Program-made: the position numbers and the translations under genes
Notes under the pieces: generated by a model
The model's input: the letters and a program-made list of their open reading frames with translations, nothing else
What the model was told of the DNA's origin: nothing
The model's database searches: none
Origin: Ptiloglossa arizonensis
Lineage: Eukaryota > Arthropoda > Insecta > Hymenoptera > Colletidae
DNA length: 64,000 nt
NCBI RefSeq assembly: GCF_051014685.1
Contig: NW_027478923.1
Location: 124,001 to 188,000 of the forward strand
Direction: 5' to 3'
Shown here: positions 11,291-23,540 of the stretch, piece by piece
Numbering within the stretch: position 1 is the stretch's first letter
Layout: each line of letters opens with the position of its first letter

Positions 11291-12835
11291 AAACGGTATG
11301 GGTATTTTTTCCCTAGGCCATTCTGGTTAAGCGTTTGCAGCAGCAGAAGTGCGAAAAATTTGTTGTCTTCTCAACCATTTCTTGTCTTTAAACTCCCATA
11401 TCTCGCGAACGGATAGACCTAACCCAAAAATTCAAATTGCATTTGAAAGTAGAAACTCGCCCGATCACAACGGTACGTGCATTTTTTCTCTAGGCCATTC
11501 TGGTTAAGCGTTTGGAGCAGCAGAATTGCGAAAAATTTGTTCTCTTCTCAACCATTTCTTAGCTTCAAACTCTCATATCTCGCGAACGGATTGACCTAAC
11601 CCAAAAATTCCTATTGCATCTGAAAGTAGAAACTCGCCCGATTACCACGGTACGGGTATTCTTCCCATAGGCCATTCTGGTTAAACGATTGGAGCAGCAG
11701 AAGTGCGAAAAATTTGTTGTCTTGTCAACCATTTCTCAGCTTCAAAGTTCCATATTTCGCGAGCGGATTGACCTAACCCAAAAATTCCTATTGTAACTGA
11801 AAGTAGAAGCTGGTCCGATTACAACGGTACGGGTATTTTTCCCCTAGGCCATTCTGGTTAAGCGATTGGAGCAGCAGAAGTGCGAAAAATTTGTTGTCTT
11901 GTCAACCACTTCTTAGCTTCAAAGTCCCATATCTCGCGAACGGATTGACCAAACCCAAAAATTCCTGCTGCGTATGAAAGTAGAAACTCGCCCGATTACA
12001 ACGGTACGTGTATTTTCCCCATAGGCCATTCTGGTTAAGCGATTGGAGCAGCAGAAGTGCGAAAAATTTGTTGTCATGTCAACCATTTCCTAGATTCAAA
12101 GTCCCATATCTCGCGAACGGATTGACCTAACACAAAAATTCCTATTGCATTTGAAAGTAGAAACTCGCCCGATTAAAACGGTATGGGTATTTTTTCCCTA
12201 GGCCATTCTGGTTAAGCGTTTGCAGCAGCAGAAGTGCGAAAAATTTGTTGTCTTCTCAACCATTTCTTGTCTTTAAACTCCCATATCTCGCGAACGGATA
12301 GACCTAACCCAAAAATTCAAATTGCATTTGAAAGTAGAAACTCGCCCGATCACAACGGTACGTGCATTTTTTCTCTAGGCCATTCTGGATAAGCGTTTGG
12401 AGCAGCAGAATTGCGAAAAATTTGTTCTCTTCTCAACCATTTCTTAGCTTCAAACTCTCATATCTCGCGAACGGATTGACCTAACCCAAAAATTCCTATT
12501 GCATCTGAAAGTAGAAACTCGCCCGATTACCACGGTACGGGTATTCTTCCCATAGGCCATTCTGGTTAAACGATTGGAGCAGCAGAAGTGCGAAAAATTT
12601 GTTGTCTTGTCAACCATTTCTCAGCTTCAAAGTTCCATATTTCGCGAGCGGATTGACCTAACCCAAAAATTCCTATTGCAACTGAAAGTAGAAGCTGGTC
12701 CGATTACAACGGTACGGGTATTTTTCCCCTAGGCCATTCTGGTTAAGCGATTGGAGCAGCAGAAGTGCGAAAAATTTGTTGTCTTGTCAACCATTTCTTA
12801 GCTTCAAAGTCCCATATCTCGCGAACGGATTGACC
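11249..12835 (+). repeat. Five-monomer tandem duplication, 885-bp offset
   Basis: About 11249-11950 recurs at 12134-12835, 5 x 177 bp apart. The copies share 'gtttgcagcagcag', 'caaattgcatttg', 'cgattaccacgg', 'ttaaacgattgg' and the rare 'ccatatttcgcgagcgg' with 'agctggtccg'. They part where 'gaccaaaccc ... ctgctgcgtatg' (about 11950) faces 'gacctaacac ... ctattgtaact' (about 12836). Confidence 0.85.
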
Positions 12836-12941
12836 TAACACAAAAATTCCTATTGTAACTGAAAGTAGAGACTCGTCCGATTATAACGGTATGGGTATTT
12901 TTCCCTAGGCCACTCTGGTTAAGCGTTTGGAGCAGCAGAAG

Positions 12942-13850
12942 TGCGAAAAATTTGTTGTCTTCTCAACCATTCCTTAGCTTCAATTTCCCATATCTCGCGA
13001 ACGGATGGGCCTAACCGTAAAATTCCTATTGCATTTGAAAGTAGAAACTCGCCCGATTACAACAGTATGTGTATTTTCCCCATAGGCCATTCTGGTTAAG
13101 CGATTGGAGCAGCAGAAGTGCGAAAAATTTGTTGTCATGTCAACCATTTCCTAGATTCAAAGTCCCATATCTCGCGAACGGATTGACCTAACACAAAAAT
13201 TCCTATTGCATTTGAAAGTAGAAACTCGCCCGATTAAAACGGTATGGGTATTTTTTCCCTAGGCCATTCTGGTTAAGCGTTTGCAGCAGCAGAAGTGCGA
13301 AAAATTTGTTGTCTTCTCAACCATTTCTTGTCTTTAAACTCCCATAACTCGCGAACGGATAGACCTAACCCAAAAATTCAAATTGCATTTGAAAGTAGAA
13401 ACTCGCCCGATCACAACGGTACGTGCATTTTTCCTCTAGGCCATTCTGGTTAAGCGTTTGGAGCAGCAGAATTGCGAAAAATTTGTTCTCTTCTCAACCA
13501 TTTCTTAGCTTCAAACTCTCATATCTCGCGAACGGATTGACCTAACCCAAAAATTCCTATTGCATCTGAAAGTAGAAACTCGCCCGATTACCACGGTACG
13601 GGTATTCTTCCCATAGGCCATTCTGGTTAAACGATTGGAGCAGCAGAAGTGCGAAAAATTTGTTGTCTTCTCAACCATTCCTTAGCTTCAATTTCCCATA
13701 TCTCGCGAACGGATGGGCCTAACCGTAAAATTCCTATTGCATTTGAAAGTAGAAACTCGCCCGATTACAACAGTATGTGTATTTTTCCCCTAGGCCATTC
13801 TGGTTAAGCGATTGGAGCAGCAGAAGTGCGAAAAATTTGTTGCCTTGTCA
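12942..13850 (+). repeat. Dispersed copy of 5162-6070 (offset 7780 bp)
   Basis: The order of a 'tgggcctaaccgtaaa' unit, a 'gtcatgtcaacc' unit, a 'gtttgcagcag' unit, a 'ttctcatatct ... cgattaccacgg' unit and a 'ttaaacgattgg' unit is the same as at 5162-6070, 44 monomers to the left. Differences such as 'cccataactcgcg' near 13344 and 'cagaagtgcg' against 'cagaattgcg' show divergence since copying. The match ends near 13858 where 'caaagtacc' replaces 'caatgtcct'. Confidence 0.75.
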
Positions 13851-14028
13851 ACCATTTCTTAGCTTCAAAGTACCATATCTCGCGAACGGATTGACCTAAC
13901 CCAAAAATTCCTATTGTAACTGAAAGTAGAAACTCGTCCGATTACAACGGTATGGGTATTTTTTCCCTAGGCCATTCTGGTTAAGCGTTTGGAGCAGCAG
14001 AAGTGCGAAAAATTTGTTGTCTTCTCAA

Positions 14029-17000
14029 CCATTTCTTAGCTTCAATGTCCTATATCTCGCGAACGGATTGACCTAACCCAAAAATTCCTATTGCATCTGA
14101 AAGTTGAAACTCGCCCGATTACAACGGTATGTGTATTTTTTTCCTGGGCCATTCTGGTTAAGCGTTTGGAGCAGCAGAATTGCGAAAAATTTGTTGTCTT
14201 GTCAACCATTTCTTAGCTTCAAAGTTCCATATCTCGCGAACGGATTGACCTAACCCAAAAATTCCTATTGTAACTGAAAGTAGAAGCTCTTCCGATTACA
14301 ACGGTATGGGTATTTTTCCCCAAGGCCATTCTGGTTAAGCGATTGGAGCAGCAGAAGTGCGACAAATTTGTTGTCTTGTCAACCATTTCTTAGCTTCAAA
14401 GTCCCATATCTCGCGAACGGATTGACCAAACCCAAAAATTCCTGCTGCGTATGAAAGTAGAAACTCGCCCGATTACAACGGTACGTGTATTTTCCCCATA
14501 GGCCATTCTGGTTAAGCGATTGGAGCAGCAGAAGTGCGAAAAATTTGTTGTCATATCAACCATTTCCTAGATTCAAAGTCCCATATCTCGCGAACGGATT
14601 GACCTAACACAAAAATTCCTATTGCATTTGAAAGTAGAAACTCGCCCGATTACAACGGTATGTGTATTTTTCCCCTAGGCCATTCTGGTTAAGCGATTGG
14701 AGCAGCAGAAGTGCGAAAAATTTGTTGCCTTGTCAACCATTTCTTAGCTTCAAAGTACCATATCTCGCGAACGGATTGACCTAACCCAAAAATTCCTATT
14801 GTAACTGAAAGTAGAAGCTCGTCCGATTACAACGGTACGGGTATTTTTCCCCTAGGCCATTCTGGTTAAGCGATTGGAGCAGCAGAAGTGCGAAAAATTT
14901 GTTGTCTTGTCAACCATTTCTTAGCTTCAAAGTCCCATATCTCGCGAACGGATTGACCTAACCCAAAAATTCCTATTGTAACTGAAAGTAGAGACTCGTC
15001 CGATTACAACGGTATGGGTATTTTTCCCTAGGCCACTCTGGTTAAGCGTTTGGAGCAGCAGAAGTGCGAAAAATTTGTTGTCTTCTCAACCATTCCTTAG
15101 CTTCAATTTCCCATATCTCGCGAACGGATGGGCCTAACCGTAAAATTCCTATTGCATTTGAAAGTAGAAACTCGCCCGACTACAACAGTATGTGTATTTT
15201 TCCCCTAGGCCATTCTGGTTAAGCGATTGGAGCAGCAGAAGTGCGAAAAATTTGTTGCCTTGTCAACCATTTCTTAGCTTCAAAGTACCATATCTCGCGA
15301 ACGGATTGACCTAACCCAAAAATTCCTATTGTAACTGAAAGTAGAAACTCGTCCGATTACAACGGTATGGGTATTTTTTCCCTAGGCCATTCTGGTTAAG
15401 CGTTTGGAGCAGCAGAAGTGCGAAAAATTTGTTGTCTTCTCAACCCTTTCTTAGCTTCAATGTCCTATATCTCGCGAACGGGTTGACCTAACCCAAAAAT
15501 TCCTATTGCATCTGAAAGTTGAAACTCGCCCGATTACAACGGTATGTGTATTTTTTTCCTGGGCCATTCTGGTTAAGCGTTTGGAGCAGCAGAATTGCGA
15601 AAAATTTGTTGTCTTGTCAACCATTTCTTAGCTTCAAAGTTCCATATCTCGCGAACGGATTGACCTAACCCAAAAATTCCTATTGTAACTGAAAGTAGAA
15701 GCTCGTCCGATTACAACGGTACGGGTATTTTTCCCCAAGGCCATTCTGGTTAAGCGATTGGAGCAGCAGAAGTGCGACAAATTTGTTGTCTTGTCAACCA
15801 TTTCTTAGCTTCAAAGTCCCATATCCCGCGAACGGATTGACCTAACCAAAAATTCCTATTGTAACTGAAAGTAGAAACTCGTCCGATTACAACGGTATGG
15901 GTATTTTTTCCATAGGCCATTCTGGTTAAGCGTTTGGAGCAGCAGAAGTGCGAAAAATTTGTTGTCTTCTCAACCATTTCTTAGCTTCAATGTCCCATAT
16001 CTCGCGAACGGATTGACCTAACCCAAAAATTCCTATTGCATCTGAAAGTTGATACTCGCCCGATTACAACGGTATGTGTATTTTTTCCCTGGGCCATTCT
16101 GGTTAAGCGTTTGGAGCAGCAGAAGTGCGAAAAATTTGTTGTCTTCTCAACCAGTTCTTAGCTTCAAACTCCCATATCTCGCGAACGGATTGACCTAACC
16201 CAAAAATTCCTGTTGCATCTGAAAGTAGAAACTCGCCCGATTACAACGGTATGTGTATTTTTTCCCTAGGCCATTCTGGTTAAGCGTTTGGAGCAGCAGA
16301 ATTGCGAAAATTTTTTGCCTTCTCAACCATTTCTTGCCTTCAAACTCCCATATCTCGCAACGGATTGACCTAACCCAAAAATTCCTATTGCATTTGAAAG
16401 TAGAAACTCGCCCGATTACAACGGTGTGTGTATTTTTTCCCTAGGCCACTCTGGTTAAGCGTTTGGAGCAGCAGAATTGCGAATAATTTGTTCTCTTCTT
16501 AACCATTTCTTAGCTTCAAACTCCCATATGTCGCGAACGGATTGACCTAACCCAAAAATTCCTATTGCATCTGAAAGTAGAAACTCGCCCGTTTACAACC
16601 GTATGTGTATTTTTTCCCTAGGCCATTCTGGTTAATCGTTTGGAGCAGCAGAATTGCGAAAAACTTGTTCTCTTCTCAACCATTTCTTAGCTTCAAACTC
16701 CCATATCTCGCGAACGGATTGGCCTAACCCAAAAATTCCTATTGCATTTGAAAGTAGAAACTCGCCCGATTACAACGGTACGTGTATTTTCTCTCTAGGC
16801 CATTCTGGTTAAGCGTTTGGAGCAGCAGAAGTGCGAAAAATTTGTTGTCTTCTCAACCATTCCTTAGCTTCAATTTCCCATATCTCGCGAACGGATTGAA
16901 CTAACCCAAAAATTCCTATTGCATCTGAAAGTAGAAACTCGCCCGATTACAACGGTGTGTGTATTTTTTCCCTAGGCCATTCTGGTTAAGCGTTTGGAGC

Positions 17001-18718
17001 AGCAGAATTGCGAAAAATATGTTTTCTTCTCAACCATTTCTTAGCTTCAAACTCGCATATCTCGCGAACGGATGGGCCTAACCCTAAAATTCCTATTGCA
17101 TTTGAAAGTAGAAACTCGCCCGATTACAACGGTACGTTTATTTTTTCCCTAGGCCACTCTGGTTAAGCGATTGGAGCAGCAGAATTGCGAATAATTTGTT
17201 CCCTTCTCAACCATTTCTTAGCTTCAAACTCCCATATGTCGCGAACGGATTGACCTAACCCAAAAATTCCTATTGCATCTGAAAGTAGAAACTCGCCCGA
17301 TTACAACCGTATGTTTATTTTTTCCCTAGGCCATTCTGGTTAAGCGTTTGGAGCAGCAGAATTGCGAAAAATTTGTTCTCTTCTCAACCATTTCTTAGCT
17401 TCAAACTCCCATATCTCGCGAACGGATTGGCCTAACCCAAAAATTCCTATTGCATTTGAAAGTAGAAACTCGCCCGATTACAACGGTACGTGTATTTTCT
17501 CTCTAGGCCATTCTGGTTAATCGTTTGGAGCAGCAGAAGTGCGAAAAATTTGTTGTCTTCTCAACCATTCCTTAGCTTCAATTTCCCATATCTCGCGAAC
17601 GGATTGAACTAACCCAAAAATTCCTATTGCATCTGAAAGTAGAAACTCGCCCGATTACAACGGTATGTTTATTTTTTCCCTGGGCCATTCTGGTTAAGCG
17701 TTTGGAGCAGCAGAATTGCGAAAAATATGTTCTCTTCTCAACCATTTCTTAGCTTCAAACTCTCATATCTCGCGAACGGATGGGCCTAACCCTAAAATTC
17801 CTATTGCATTTGAAAGTAGAAACTCGTCCGATTACAACGGTACGGGTATTTTTCCCCTAGGCCATTCTGGTTAAGCGATTGGAGCAGCAGAAGTGCGAAA
17901 AATTTGTTGTCTTGTCAACCATTTCTTAGCTTCAAAGTCCCATATCTCGCGAACGGATTGACCTAACCCAAAAATTCCTATTGTAACTGAAAGTAGAGAC
18001 TCGTCCGATTACAACGGTATGGGTATTTTTCCCTAGGCCACTCTGGTTAAGCGTTTGGAGCAGCAGAAGTGCGAAAAATTTGTTGTCTTCTCAACCATTC
18101 CTTAGCTTCAATTTCCCATATCTCGCGAACGGATGGGCCTAACCGTAAAATTCCTATTGCATTTGAAAGTAGAAACTCGCCCGATTACAACAGTACGTGT
18201 ATTTTTCCCCTAGGCCATTCTGGTTAAGCGATTGGAGCAGCAGAAGTGCGAAAAATTTGTTGCCTTGTCAACCATTTCTTAGCTTCAAAGTACCATATCT
18301 CGCGAACGGATTGACCTAACCCAAAAATTCCTTTTGTAACTGAAAGTAGAAACTCGTCCGATTACAACGGTATGGGTATTTTTTCCCTAGGCCATTCTGG
18401 TTAAGCGTTTGGAGCAGCAGAAGTGCGAAAAATTTGTTGACTTCTCAACCATTTCTTAGCTTCAATGTCCTATATCTCGCGAACGGATTGACCTATCCCA
18501 AAAATTCCTATTGCATCTGAAAGTTGAAACTCGCCCGATTACAACGGTATGTGTATTTTTTTCCTGGGCCATTCTGGTTAAGCGTTTGGAGCAGCAGAAG
18601 TGCGAAAAATTTGTTGTCTTCTCAACCATTTCTTGTCTTCAAACTCCCATATCTCGCGAACGGATTGACCTAACCCAAAAATTCCTATTGCATTTGAAAG
18701 TAGAAACTCGCCCGATTA
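14029..18718 (+). repeat. Right copy of the ~38-monomer segmental duplication
   Basis: This is the longer partner of 7310-11290. It carries the extra four monomers at about 17184-17891, which have the A/B/C/D variant character ('gcgaataatttg', 'ctctctagg', 'tgaactaaccc', 'aatatgttctc'). The junctions lie inside the shared 'gattggagcagcagaa' string, as expected for an in-register exchange. Either this copy gained, or the left copy lost, the four units. Confidence 0.85.
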
Positions 18719-19856
18719 GAACGGTATGTGCATTTTTTCCCTGGGCCATTCTGGTTAAGCGTTTGGAGCAGCAGAATTGCGAAAAATTTGTTGTCTTCTC
18801 AACCAGTTCCTAGCTTCAAACTCCCATATCTCGCGAACGGATTGACCTAACCCAAAAATTCCTGTTGCATCTGAAAGTAGAAACTCGCCCGATTACAACG
18901 GTATGTGTATTTTTTCCCCTGGGCCATTCTGGTTAAGCGTTTGGAGCAGCAGAAGTGCGAAAAATTTGTTGTCTTCTCATCCATTTCTTGTCTTCAAGCT
19001 CCCATATCTCGCGAACGGATTGACCTAACCCAAAAATTCCTATTGCATTTGAAAGTAGAAACTCGCCCGAATACAAAGGTACGTGCATTTTTTCTCTAGG
19101 CCATTCTGGTTAAGCGTTTGGAGCAGCAGAATTGCGAAAAATTTGTTCTCTTCTCAACCATTTCTTAGCTTCAAACTCTCATATCTCGCGAACGGATTGA
19201 CCTAACCCAAAGTTCCTATTGCATCTGAAAGTAGAAAATCGCCCGATTACAACGGTACGGGTATTCTTCCCCTAGGCCATTCTGGTTAAGCGATTGGAGC
19301 AGCAGGAGTGCGAAAAATTTGTTGTCTTGTCAACCATTTCTTAGCTTCAAAGTTCCATATCTCGCGAACGGATTGACCTAACCCAAAAATTCCTACTGTA
19401 ACTGAAAGTAGAAGCTCGTCCGAATACAACGGTACGGGTATTTTTCCCCTAGGCCATTCTGGTTAAGCGATTGGAGCAGCAGAAGTGCGACAAATTTGTT
19501 GTCTTGTCAACCATTTCTTAGCTTCAAAGTCCCATATCTCGCGAACGGATTGACCTAACCCAAAAATTCCTATTGTAACTGAAAGTAGAAACTCGTCCGA
19601 TTACAACGGTATGGGTATTTTTCCCTAGGCCACTCTGGTTAAGCGTTTGGAGCAGCAGAAGTGCGAAAAATTTGATGTCTTCTCAACCATTCCTTAGATT
19701 CAATTTCCCATATCTCGCGAACGGATTGAACTAACCCAAAAATTTCTATTGCATCTGAAAGTAGAAGCTCGTCCGATTACAACGGTACGGGTATTTTTCC
19801 CCTAGGCCATTCTGGTTAAGCGTTTGGAGCAGCAGAAGTGCGAAAAATTTGTTGCC
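18719..19856 (+). repeat. Mosaic satellite segment without a clear long partner
   Basis: About six and a half monomers of mixed type. They carry private variants including 'cattagaacgg' near 18716, 'ctcatccatttcttgtc' near 18977, 'gaatacaaagg' near 19068, 'cctactgtaactg' near 19393 and 'gatgtcttctc' near 19674. One unit near 19207 has lost bases in the 'ccaaaaattcc' block ('cccaaagttcc'). I found no duplication partner longer than about two monomers by eye. Confidence 0.7.
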
Positions 19857-21400
19857 TTCTCAACCATTTCTTAGCTTCAATGTCCCATATCTCGCGAACG
19901 GATTGACCTAACCCAAAAATTCCTATTGCATCTGAAAGTTGATACTCGCCCGATCACAACGGTATGTGTATTTTTTCCCTGGGCCATTCTGGTTAAGCGT
20001 TTGGAGCAGCAGAAGTGCGAAAAATTTGTTGTCTTCTCAACCAGTTCTTAGCTTCAAACTCCCATATCTCGCGAACGGATTGACCTAACCCAAAAATTCC
20101 TGTTGCATCTGAAAGTAGAAGCTCGCCCGATTACAACGGTATGTGTATTTTTTCCCTAGGCCATTCTGGTTAAGCGTTTGGAGCAGCAGAATTGCGAAAA
20201 TTTTTTGCTTTCTCAACCATTTCTTGCCTTCAAACTCCCATATCTCGCAACGGATTGACCTAACCCAAAAATTCCTATTGCATTTGAAAGTAGAAACTCG
20301 CCCGATTACAACGGTGTGTGTATTTTTTCCCTAGGCCACTCTGGTTAAGCGTTTGGAGCAGCAGAATTGCGAATAATTTGTTCTCCTCTTAACCATTTCT
20401 TAGCTTCAAACTCCCATATGTCGCGAACGGATTGACCTAACCTAAAAATTCTTATTGCATCTGGAAGTAGAAACTCGCCCGATTACAACCGTATGTGTAT
20501 TTTTTCCCTAGGCCATTCTGGTTAAGCGTTTGGAGCAGCAGAATTGCGAAAAATTTGTTCTCTTCTCAACCATTTCTTAGCTTCAAACTCCCATATCTCG
20601 CGAACGGATTGGCCTAACCCAAAAATTCCTATTGCATTTGAAAGTAGAAACTCGCCCGATTACAACGGTACGTGTATTTTCTCTCTAGGCCATTCTGGTT
20701 AAGCGTTTGGAGCAGCAGAAGTGCAAAAAATTTGTTGTCTTCTCAACCATTCCTTAGCTTCAATTTCCCATATCTCGCGAACGGATTGAACTAACCCAAA
20801 AATTCCTATTGCATCTGAAAGTAGAAACTCGCCCGATTACAACGGTGTGTGTATTTTTTCCCTAGGCCATTCTGGTTAAGCGTTTGGAGCAGCAGAATTG
20901 CGAAAAATATGTTCTCTTCTCAACCATTTCTTAGCTTCAAACTCGCATATCTCGCGAACGGATGGGCCTAACCCTAAAATTCCTATTGCATTTGAAAGTA
21001 GAAACTCGCCCGATTACAACGGTAAGTTTATTTTTTCCCTAGGCCACTCTGGTTAAGCGATTGGAGCAGCAGAATTGCGAATAATTTGTTCTCTTCTCAA
21101 CCATTTCTTAGCTTCAAACTCCCATATGTCGCGAACGGATTGACCTAACCCAAAAAATCCTATTGCATCTGAGAGTAGAAACTCGCCCGATTACAACCGT
21201 ATGTTTATTTTTTCCCTAGGCCATTCTGGTTAAGCGTTTGGAGCAGCAGAATTGCGAAAAATTTGTTATCTTCTCAACCATTTCTTAGCTTCAAACTCCC
21301 ATATCTCGCGAACGGATTGGCCTAACCCAAAAATTCCTATTGCATTTGAAAGTAGAAACTCGCCCGATTACAACGGTACGTGTATTTTCTCTCTAGGCCA
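19857..21400 (+). repeat. Block shared with 27992-29535 (offset 8135 bp)
   Basis: The block starts inside a 'caatgtcccat ... gttgatact' unit and runs through an 'accagttc ... ctgttgc' unit, an F unit, a 'gcgaataat' unit, then A, B, C, D and A units. The same order at the same spacing is found at 27992-29535. Scattered differences include 'ttgctttctc' in the F unit (about 20207), 'cttattgcatctggaag' near 20451 and 'ggtaagttta' near 21021. Confidence 0.82.
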
Positions 21401-23540
21401 TTCTGGTTAAGCGTTTGGAGCAGCAGAAGTGCGAAAAATTTGTTGTCTTCTCAACCGTTCCTTAGCTTCAATTTCCCATATCTCGCGAACGGATTGAACT
21501 AACCCAAAAATTCCTATTGCATCTGAAGGTAGATACTCGCCCGATTACAACGGTATGTGTATTTTTTCCCTAGGCCATTCTGGTTAAGCGTTTGGAGCAG
21601 CAGAATTGCGAAAAATATGTTCTCTTCTCAACCATTTCTTAGCTTCAAACTCTCATATCTCGCGAACGGATGGGCCTAACCCTAAAATTCCTATTGCATT
21701 TGAAAGTAGATACTCGCCCGATTACAACGGTGTGTGTATTTTTTCCCTAGGCCATTCTGGTTAAGCGTTTGGAGCAGCAGAAGTGCGAAAAATTTGTTGT
21801 CTTCTCAACCATTTCTTAGCTTCAATGTCCCATATCTCGCGAACGGATTGAGCTAACCCAAAAATTCCTATTGCATCTGAAAGTAGAAACTCGTCCGATT
21901 ACAACGGTATGGGTATTTTTTCCCTAGGCCATTCTGGTTAAGCGTTTGGAGCAGCAGAAGTGCGAAAAATTTGTTGTCTTCTCAACCATTTCTTAGCTTC
22001 AAAGTCCCATATCTCGCGAACGGATTGACCAAACCCAAAAATTCCTGCTGCATATGAAAGTAGAAACTCGCCCGATTACAACGGTACGTGTATTTTCCCC
22101 ATAGGCTATTCTGGTTAAGCGATTGGAGCAGCAGAAGTGCGAAAAATTTGTTGTCATGTCAACCATTTCCTAGATTCAAAGTCCCATATCTCGCGAACGG
22201 ATTGACCTAACCCAAAAATTCAAATTGCATTTGAAAGTAGAAACTCGCCCGATCACAACGGTACGTGCATTTTTTCTCTAGGCCATTCTGGTTAAGCGTT
22301 TGGAGCAGCAGAATTGCGAAAAATTTGTTCTCTTCTCAACCATTTCTTAGCTTCAAACTCTCATATCTCGCGAACGGATTGACCTAACCCAAAAATTCCT
22401 ATTGCATCTGAAAGTAGAAACTCGCCCGATTACAACGGTACGGGTATTCTTCCCATAGGCCATTCTGGTTAAGCGATTGGAGCAGCAGAAGTGCGAAAAA
22501 TTTGTTGTCTTGTCAACCATTTCTCAGCTTCAAAGTTCCATATCTCGCGAGCGGATTGACCTAACCCAAAAATTCCTATTGTAACTGAAAGTAGAAGCTC
22601 GTCCGATTACAACGGTACGGGTATTTTTCCCCTAGGCCATTCTGGTTAAGCGATTGGAGCAGCAGAAGTGCGAAAAATTTGTTGTCTTGTCAACCATTTC
22701 TTAGCTTCAAAGTCCCATATCTCGCGAACGGATTGACCTAACCCAAAAATTCCTATTGTAACTGAAAGTAGAGACTCGTCCGATTACAACGGTATGGGTA
22801 TTTTTCCCTAGGCCACTCTGGTTAAGCGTTTGGAGCAGCAGAAGTGCGAAAAATTTGTTGTCTTCTCAACCATTCCTTAGTTTCAATTTCCCATATCTCG
22901 CGAACGGATGGGCCTAACCGTAAAATTCCTATTGCATTTGAAAGTAGAAACTCGCCCGATTACAACAGTACGTGTATTTTTCCCCTAGGCCATTCTGGTT
23001 AAGCGATTGGAGCAGCAGAAGTGCGAAAAATTTGTTGCCTTGTCAACCATTTCTTAGCTTCAAAGTACCATATCTCGCGAACGGATTGACCTAACCCAAA
23101 AATTCCTATTGTAACTGAAAGTAGAAACTCGTCCGATTACAACAGTATGGGTATTTTTTCCCTAGGCCATTCTGGTTAAGCGTTTGGAGCAGCAGAAGTG
23201 CGAAAAATTTGTTGTCTTCTCAACCATTTCTTAGCTTCAAAGTACCATATCTCGCGAACGGATTGACCTAACCCAAAAATTCCTATTGTAACTGAAAGTA
23301 GAAACTCGTCCGATTACAACAGTATGGGTATTTTTTCCCTAGGCCATTCTGGTTAAGCGTTTGGAGCAGCAGAAGTGCGAAAAATTTGTTGTCTTCTCAA
23401 CCATTTCTTAGCTTCAATGTCCTATATCTCGCGAACGGATTGACCTAACCCAAAAATTCCTATTGCATCTGAAAGTTGAAACTCGCCCGATTACAACGGT
23501 ATGTGTATTTTTTTCCTGGGCCACTCTGGTTAAGCGTTTG
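20735..23540 (+). repeat. Block shared with 30817-33445 (offset 10082 then 9905 bp)
   Basis: Rare shared variants are 'caaaaaatcctattgcat' (21151 and 31233), 'ttgttatcttctc' (near 21266 and 31348), 'gctattctggttaagcgatt' (22105 and 32187) and 'ctgctgcatatg'. The offset falls by exactly 177 after about 23.2 kb because this copy contains one additional monomer. The copies part near 23576 and 33481. Confidence 0.82.
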
